A stretch of DNA of 23,583 bases from Vairimorpha apis BRL 01 (Eukaryota > Microsporidia > Nosematidae), in the NCBI GenBank assembly GCA_000447185.1, contig KE646964.1, positions 1-23,583 on the forward strand, given 5' to 3'. Positions 18,423-23,583 of this stretch are shown piece after piece. The translations under genes were made by a program, and so were the position numbers. The first letter of the stretch is position 1. Every line of letters starts with the position of its first letter. The notes under the pieces are model-generated. The model was not told the DNA's origin. It searched no databases and saw only the letters and a program-made list of their open reading frames with translations.

Positions 18423-18955
18423 TTAGATTTTATTTTCATACAAAATATCTTGTATTTGTTTATAAACATTTTCTTTATTTTCATTTCCATTTACAAAACA
18501 AACTGTTGTTTTGTCTTTATAAAAATCTATAACAGGTTTAGTTATATCATGATACATCTGAATTCTTTTTTTAATAATGCTTTTATCAGTATCATCTTCA
18601 CGATTATCTTGTCGATTGATTATTCGTTCTAAACAAATATTATCATCAACTTTTAAAACAATAACAATTTTAACATAATGTATATCCAAAGATTTAGCTT
18701 GTTCTAAATTACGTGGGAAACCATCTAATAATAAAACAGAAGAACTATTTTTAATTTTACTATTTATAATTCTTATTATAAGATCATCTGATACCATTTG
18801 TCCTTGTTTAAGTTTTTTTGTATCTCCTCATCATCACACTCTCTTAATATAATTCCTGTGCTTATATGATTAATTTTATTGTGATCTTTAATAATTCGGT
18901 TAGAAATATAACCTTTTCCGCTACCAGGTGGACCAATTAAAATTATATTTGTCAT
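18423..18955 (-). CDS. adenylate kinase family nucleoside monophosphate kinase, split by a -1 frame change
   Basis: Catalyses phosphate transfer between ATP and a nucleoside monophosphate. Segment 1 opens MTNIILIGPPGSGKG (P-loop GPPGSGKG), then HISTGIILRE, the NMP-binding start. Segment 2 carries QMVSDDLI, LLLDGFPRNLEQA (the DGFPR motif) and RIINRQDNREDD with a short LID, then KKRIQMYHDITKPVIDFY. The segments join at in-phase A AAA AAC (18818-18812). After -1 slippage the reading is EEIQKN-LKQGQMVSDD, the expected spacing of the family, giving about 177 residues, a short-LID enzyme. One extra A in the A7 run would do the same. The frame is open up to an ATG at 18973, but I choose 18955 because CCC lies two bases before it and the P-loop starts there. 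AMP versus UMP/CMP preference cannot be told. Confidence 0.9.
18812..18818 (-). other. slippery heptamer A AAA AAC in adenylate kinase
   Basis: The zero frame on the minus strand is CAA AAA AAC TTA, so A AAA AAC is in phase, the same heptamer class used by several retroviral -1 sites. The shifted frame continues CTT AAA CAA GGA CAA ATG. Unlike HisRS, the zero frame runs on about 11 codons before a stop. Confidence 0.55.
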
Positions 18956-18957
18956 TA

Positions 18958-18960
18958 GGG
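18958..18960 (-). promoter_or_regulatory. CCC start signal of adenylate kinase
   Basis: The minus strand reads ATATCCCTAATGACA. CCC lies two bases before the ATG at 18955, which decides between this start and the ATG at 18973. Confidence 0.6.
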
Positions 18961-19649
18961 ATATTAACTTCAAATTTATTTATTTGATAATATTTTTCAT
19001 TTAAAATAAGTTAAAGATTATTTTCTCGATAAATTAAATAATATTTTTATTATGATAATGTAATAAAATAAAGTTGTTCTGTTTAAAAGTTTATTTTTTT
19101 GTTTATAATATGATAAATTATATATTTTTGTTTATATTTTAATAAATCTTAAAAATAATAAATTTTTTAATAATTGATATATAATTTGTTTTGATCTTAA
19201 TGAATTTTAATAATCAATTTTATTGTTAATTTATAATTCTTAAATGAATAAGTGATATTATACAATTATATTTCATATAAGTAATCATAAAGAAATATGT
19301 ATAATATTTTAAAAAAATTTAAAATTTTGTGCAATCTTTTTAATAATAAAAGTCAACAAAACAAGATGTGATAAATTTTATTTTAGTTACAAAATGATTT
19401 ATTGTAGCTTTTTTTTAAAATATCGATTTGTATGATGCAGAGAAAAATATTTAAAATTTATTAACTTTTATTTATTTTATAATCAATGTATATTAATTCT
19501 AGAATACTTTTATAGTAAATCTTATTAAGAATATTTTATAAACAAAATAACAATTTTTTTTATTAAATTACACTTCGTTTAAAATTTTAATAAAAATCTT
19601 TACAAATTTTTTAATATTTAAATATAACTTTAAGTAATCTTAAATATAT
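18961..19649. other. intergenic AT-rich DNA
   Basis: Upstream flank of adenylate kinase. No gene or RNA was recognised. Confidence 0.4.
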
Positions 19650-20160
19650 ATTGCAAATAAGCATCCACTCTATAGAAAAACATTAAGTAATAAAAGATTG
19701 ATCATAAAGGAAGAATAAGAATTCATATTTATGTAAATATTAATTTTAAAAACCAGAAAAATTTTGTATTAAATAATTTTTAAAAAATTATTTCCCTTGT
19801 TAAAAAAAGAAAAAGAAGCACAAATAACTAACATCATTAGAAAAGGGAGAACAAAGAAAATTGAGTTAATAACAATGAAATTAAAATATATTATTAGAAT
19901 TAAAACAAATTTATTAATATAAAATTGAAGTTATTTCATTTGTTATGATTTAGGTCATCAATTACAAAATACAATAGCAAATATATTCGAGATTTAAATA
20001 CAGAATAAAAAATTTAATATTTTACATCAAATAATTTTTTGATTATTTGAAAACATATTACTTTTTTACATAATGTTTGAACACGTTAAAAACGCAATTG
20101 AAAACGTATCTAGTATACTAAAGAAAATTGTTTCTATTGATGGATATACAAGAAACTAAA
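19650..20160 (+). mobile_element. probable non-LTR retrotransposon remnant, copy 6 (very degenerate)
   Basis: ITKYNSKYIRDLNTE near 19958 matches copy 1 VTKYHRKYIKELEI. SFVMI just before it matches PYVITWD. At 20113-20135 SSILKKIVSI matches QSIVLKKTLESIS in order, and codons also agree at the DNA level. A block near 19657-19690 may correspond to RSHSVQEVMSND. The 28-codon frame at 20073 (MFEHVKNAIENV) is part of this relic rather than a gene. Edges are uncertain. Confidence 0.5.
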
Positions 20161-21289
20161 AATTAAACAAAAATTTTTGTCTTTAACAATTGGAATTTTT
20201 AATTTTTTGAAAAAATCAAGAATAGTTTTTAAAATTTATGATTTAAATTAATATATTAAGAGCATAAATTTATAGAAAATAATTTTATAATTGTTTTTTA
20301 TAAAAATATTAAATTATATAAAATATTAGAATTATATAAGATTTTTATAAAATATAACATTAAAATAAATTTATAAGAATTATTTAAAATTTTTAGAAAA
20401 TAAAACAGAAAAATAATTTATAAGAATTATTAAACAAACAATGATATAAATTTTGTGTATAAATTGCAAAATCATGAATTTTATATTTTTAAAATAAATT
20501 AGAATTTTTTACACACATTTATATATTAATTAATTTATAGTTTAAATTATAATTATTATTTTGTAATAATATTTCATATAAATAAGCGATAACTTTTGCT
20601 AAATAAGAATTTTTTTTTAAATGTTAAACGATCAAACTGTAATGATTAAATTGTTTTTAAGATTATTATTGTAAAATAAATCTAAATTTAGCATCTTTTG
20701 TAAATAATTTATTTTAGATATATTATAGTATAAATTATTTAATACGATATGATATTTTCAAGTATACTAATATTGTATTTTATATACACACTTTCATTTT
20801 TCACAAAAATAATTGTCACATTTAATACAATATTAAAAATAAAAAATAAAATAACTTATATAATTTTTGAAATAGTTACATGTAAAAATTTGATACAATA
20901 ATTTTTGTATAAAATTATTTTATAAATAAAAAAATATGTATCTTTGTAAGATTTATTAAAAAAATTAATTTTTACTCATCTTTTTACACATAAAAAAACA
21001 AAAATGTGTCAAAACCATCAGTTTAAAATATTAATTACTTTTAATTAATTGACCTATAATGTATGAAAAAAAATTTAAAATGATACTTGTTATAAATAAT
21101 TTAAACTTGCATAAAACTTTGCTTAAGGTTACAAATGAAACATTTTTTTCAATATGAAAAAAATAAAATTGCTTCTTTTATCTTAATTTGATATAAGTGA
21201 AAAATGTATTATATTTTTATAATATTATTTATCCTTTATGTATTTAAGTTTGCTAGATCATATAAACATATATTTTTACACATTTTTAA
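20161..21289. other. intergenic AT-rich DNA with a short direct repeat
   Basis: No gene was seen. A 17-base direct repeat AATTTATAAGAATTATT occurs at 20368-20384 and 20415-20431. The hydrophobic in-frame stretch from 21204 to 21293 is treated as untranslated leader of the next gene. Confidence 0.45.
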
Positions 21290-21292
21290 GGG
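21290..21292 (+). promoter_or_regulatory. GGG start signal of the Csm1-like gene
   Basis: TTAAGGGCATG: GGG one base before the ATG at 21294. GGG-like motifs are the alternative form of the microsporidian start signal. It favours 21294 over the earlier in-frame ATG at 21204. Confidence 0.5.
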
Positions 21293-21293
21293 C

Positions 21294-21746
21294 ATGAAAA
21301 CTCCAAAAAAGAGATTAACTTTTAAAACACCTAAACGTAGTGCGAAAACACCACTCAAAACAAAAAATGTTATTAAAAAGGATTCCGCAGAACAAAAAAA
21401 ATCTAATCTTGAAGATGTCGATGATGAAATAAAAAACACAGAAAAGGAATTAATTGAAAGTTTAACTGAGGAAAATGAATTTTTAAGGAATTCAAACCCT
21501 TATAACAATTTATTAGGATTAAACATTACACAATCAGATGATAAATATGTTGTAAAGTATACCATAGATAAAAATAATAGATATATACATTTTGAATTAA
21601 TGCCTGAAGACGATATGTTTGTTTATCAGCTAATACATTCAGATAATATTGAAGAATTAGGAATTTTTAATGATGAAATTAGTTTTGAAAAAAATCAGAT
21701 AAATAAGTTTTTTTATAAAATTATGGAAATTATGATCTCAGACTGA
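21294..21746 (+). CDS. Csm1/Pcs1-like (monopolin) chromosome segregation protein
   Basis: 150 residues from the ATG at 21294. Residues 1-25 are basic and carry three TP sites (KTPKKR, KTPKRS, KTPLK), two of which fit the CDK consensus. Residues about 35-68 form a short charged coiled coil (EIKNTEKELIESL). Residues about 72-150 form a compact alpha/beta domain with LLGLNI, RYIHFELM and DEISFEKNQINKFFYKIME. The order L-x-G-L-x-I, then H-F-x-L, then D/E-E-I-x-F-x-x-x-Q-x-x-K-F-Y is that of the Csm1/Pcs1 C-terminal domain, an RWD-like fold that binds kinetochore partners. Spc25 has a related fold and is the main alternative. Starting at 21204 would add a hydrophobic 30-residue leader, which is unlikely for a nuclear protein. 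The coiled coil is shorter than in yeast Csm1. An intact A8 run (EQKKSN) keeps frame. Confidence 0.65.
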   Translation: MKTPKKRLTFKTPKRSAKTPLKTKNVIKKDSAEQKKSNLEDVDDEIKNTEKELIESLTEENEFLRNSNPYNNLLGLNITQSDDKYVVKYTIDKNNRYIHFELMPEDDMFVYQLIHSDNIEELGIFNDEISFEKNQINKFFYKIMEIMISD

Positions 21747-22132
21747 TAAAAAATTAATTTATTTAAAAAAGCTACTTGAAATATGTCAATTTTGTGTTGA
21801 GTTTTTAGGTGAATGTTTATATATTAAATTTACTGAAATTATTTTCTTTTTTACATTTAGTTGTATTTCTTTTGTTTAATAAAACATTATAGTTGTACTT
21901 AATAGTTTTTTGTTAAAATATCATATAATTTTTTTATTTACTATTTAATCAAAAAAATAAAATGTTTTAAAATATACATGAGATAAATCTATATTTTATA
22001 GAATTAGAATAATTTTTATTATTAAAAAATTTATTGATGGTGTTAAAAACAAAAAATTATTATTTTTAATTTTGTGAAAAGTTAATAAAGAAAAGATTAC
22101 ATGTATATATAATAAAACTTATTTAATAAAAC
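21747..22132. other. convergent intergenic region
   Basis: It lies between the 3' ends of the Csm1-like gene and the PH-domain gene. It is AT-rich and should hold both polyadenylation sites; nothing else was seen. Confidence 0.4.
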
Positions 22133-23224
22133 TTAATTGGTAATAAATTTTGAAAAATATCTAAACCAATATTCTCTTGAATCTGCATCATCATATCCAA
22201 ACAAAAGATTTTCATCTGGATTCATTAAAGCAATTCTATAAGGATGACTTTCTGTTCCCATGAATACTTCATGTATTCTAGTAGTATTTTTAATATTCCA
22301 ATTTCCTTTTGGATATTTTGTACCATTTGCTTTATGATATTTCAAAATTCCTTCTTTAGTTAAAACAAAATATTTTTCATGCCAAAAACACGCAAAAATT
22401 CTTCTTCTTTTATAAAAATGACCTTCAGCTTCTACATTATCATTATCTCTTTCTTTAAGCAATTCGCTATCGGAAGGTAAATTCTCAGAAGGGATTTTTT
22501 GAGGCACAATGGTTGATACTAAATTATCTTGTGATGAAGGTTTAGTTTTTCCTGTTGTCTTTTCAGAATCTGATAAAGGTAAAGATTTATTTGAATCTTT
22601 AGATATATTATATTCTTGATTATTTTCTTCATTAAATGTAACGTGTTTTTCTTCTTCATTTTTTGATTTACCTAAAATTACACCTGCACCAGCGGCAGCA
22701 GCAGCTCCAGTACCTATACCAGCAGCTATTTTTGCATTTCTCATACTATCTTCTTTATTTTTTATATTAGTTTCTTCAACATATTCTGAACGTTCATTTT
22801 TGTCTTTTTCATTATTAAAATGATCATCATTCAAAAAGCTTTCTTTAGGTTCATTATCATTATCTGAATCAGTTATTTTATTTTCTTTATTTGAATCAAT
22901 ATTTGATTTTTCTGTTGTAACATTAATAATATTAACATGTTCCTTTTCATCTGAATTTTGAGAAACATTAGTACCGTAATTATCTGAAATATCAGACATT
23001 GCATTTTTTTCAATATTTGTAACATCGGTCAATTTTTGATCTGACAAATTTGATACATTGTCATTATCATCTTCTTTAATATTTGAATTTCGTTTTGTTA
23101 AACTTTCAATTAGAGTAGATGAATGGCTCGAACCTCCTTCTCTTAAAACTTCCCTTGCTTTTCCTTTCTTATCAATAATCATTATACTTTTTCTTCTTTT
23201 ATTTATTTTTTTGTCTTCGTCCAT
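22133..23224 (-). CDS. PH-domain protein with a disordered acidic N-terminus and an Ala/Gly segment
   Basis: 363 residues. Residues 1-163 are highly polar (Asp, Glu, Asn, Ser, Lys) and probably disordered, after a basic start KKINKRRKS. Residues 164-186 are a small-residue hydrophobic stretch (AKIAAGIGTGAAAAAGAGV...) that could be a glycine-zipper membrane segment. A second polar linker leads to a pleckstrin-homology domain at about 267-361: EGHFYKRRRIFACFW, then the strand KYFVLTKEGILKYHK, strands through YRIALMNPDENLLFGYDD, and the C-terminal helix SREYWFRYF with the invariant PH Trp. PH domains bind phosphoinositides or proteins at membranes. Basic residues in the first strand-loop (YKRRR) fit lipid binding. 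No CCC signal lies before the ATG. The Ala codons make a GC-richer patch (22681-22735). Confidence 0.85.
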   Translation of the reverse strand: MDEDKKINKRRKSIMIIDKKGKAREVLREGGSSHSSTLIESLTKRNSNIKEDDNDNVSNLSDQKLTDVTNIEKNAMSDISDNYGTNVSQNSDEKEHVNIINVTTEKSNIDSNKENKITDSDNDNEPKESFLNDDHFNNEKDKNERSEYVEETNIKNKEDSMRNAKIAAGIGTGAAAAAGAGVILGKSKNEEEKHVTFNEENNQEYNISKDSNKSLPLSDSEKTTGKTKPSSQDNLVSTIVPQKIPSENLPSDSELLKERDNDNVEAEGHFYKRRRIFACFWHEKYFVLTKEGILKYHKANGTKYPKGNWNIKNTTRIHEVFMGTESHPYRIALMNPDENLLFGYDDADSREYWFRYFSKFITN

Positions 23225-23583
23225 TTTTGACTATAAAATTGTTTAAATTTATAACATCTACTCCTTATAAATAACCAATAAATGCACATATTTAATTTAA
23301 TAAATTAAACTCCTTTAATCAAAAAACTTAAATGTACAAAACAAAAAATTGTAAAAAAAATAGAAATGATGTTTTAAATACTAGAAAGTTAATTTATAAA
23401 AAGGTTTATAGTATAAAGTTTATATATGAATTTTTATACGCATAATATATATTTTCAAATCAAATTTTTAATTTTGTTAAAAAAATTATTTTATATTAAA
23501 TTCAATAAAAAAATAGATAACAAAAAATTTTTTTGTTTGACATAAAATTTAATTAAATATTATATTTAAAAATTCAGATTTAT
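23225..23583. other. upstream flank of the PH-domain gene
   Basis: AT-rich; the promoter of the minus-strand PH gene should be here. No further gene was recognised up to the window edge. Confidence 0.4.

Noticed and set aside
18450..18632. Plus-strand frame of 60 codons
   Set aside because: It is antisense to adenylate kinase.
20073..20159. 28-codon frame starting MFEHVKNAIENV as a small gene
   Set aside because: It has plausible composition but lies where copy 6 should continue, and SSILKKIVSI matches the element; no start signal.
21236..21439. Minus-strand frame of 67 codons
   Set aside because: It is antisense to the Csm1-like gene.
23058..23246. Plus-strand frame of 62 codons
   Set aside because: It is antisense to the N-terminus of the PH-domain gene.
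1..23583. tRNA, rRNA, CRISPR or plasmid/phage genes
   Set aside because: No T-loop GTTCRA context with acceptor stems, no rRNA segments and no regularly spaced repeats were found by eye.

Overview
The window looks like a piece of a microsporidian genome. It is extremely AT-rich. Its genes are short and intron-poor and have typically eukaryotic products (cytosolic-type HisRS, kinetochore proteins, a PH-domain protein). Several start codons sit 1-7 bases after a CCC or GGG triplet, the start signal described for microsporidia. No bacterial operons, tRNAs, rRNAs or CRISPR arrays were seen.

Layout: 1-807 is empty AT-rich DNA. At 808-2090 (minus) lies histidyl-tRNA synthetase, split by a -1 frame change at an A7 run. 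At 2405-4621 (plus) is a 738-residue protein of unknown function with a possible jelly-roll C-terminus. From about 5.5 to 20.2 kb the window becomes gene-poor. It carries four tiny secreted proteins, all on the plus strand, that share the motif C-G-[GT]-[ST]-[DN]-P right after a signal peptide. Six remnants of one non-LTR retrotransposon (C-terminal zinc finger plus restriction-like endonuclease) lie among them. The same zone holds a C/D-box snoRNA (7644-7706). Its D' guide pairs for 11 bases with the LSU rRNA P-loop and, by the fifth-nucleotide rule, points at the conserved Gm2251 (E. coli numbering; I recall it as yeast Gm2619). Also here are a Mis12/Mtw1-like kinetochore gene split by two -1 frame changes (15961-16534) and adenylate kinase on the minus strand, again split by a -1 change (18423-18955). 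The right flank holds a Csm1/Pcs1-like gene (21294-21746) and a PH-domain protein (22133-23224, minus).

Three observations deserve most attention: the snoRNA with a predictable target; the secreted C-G-G-T-D-P family interleaved with retrotransposon relics; and four -1 frame changes in three conserved genes, all at A-rich slippery heptamers. The last may be real frameshifting, transcript slippage or lost-A sequence errors. A fifth A7 event in a dead transposon copy argues for caution.
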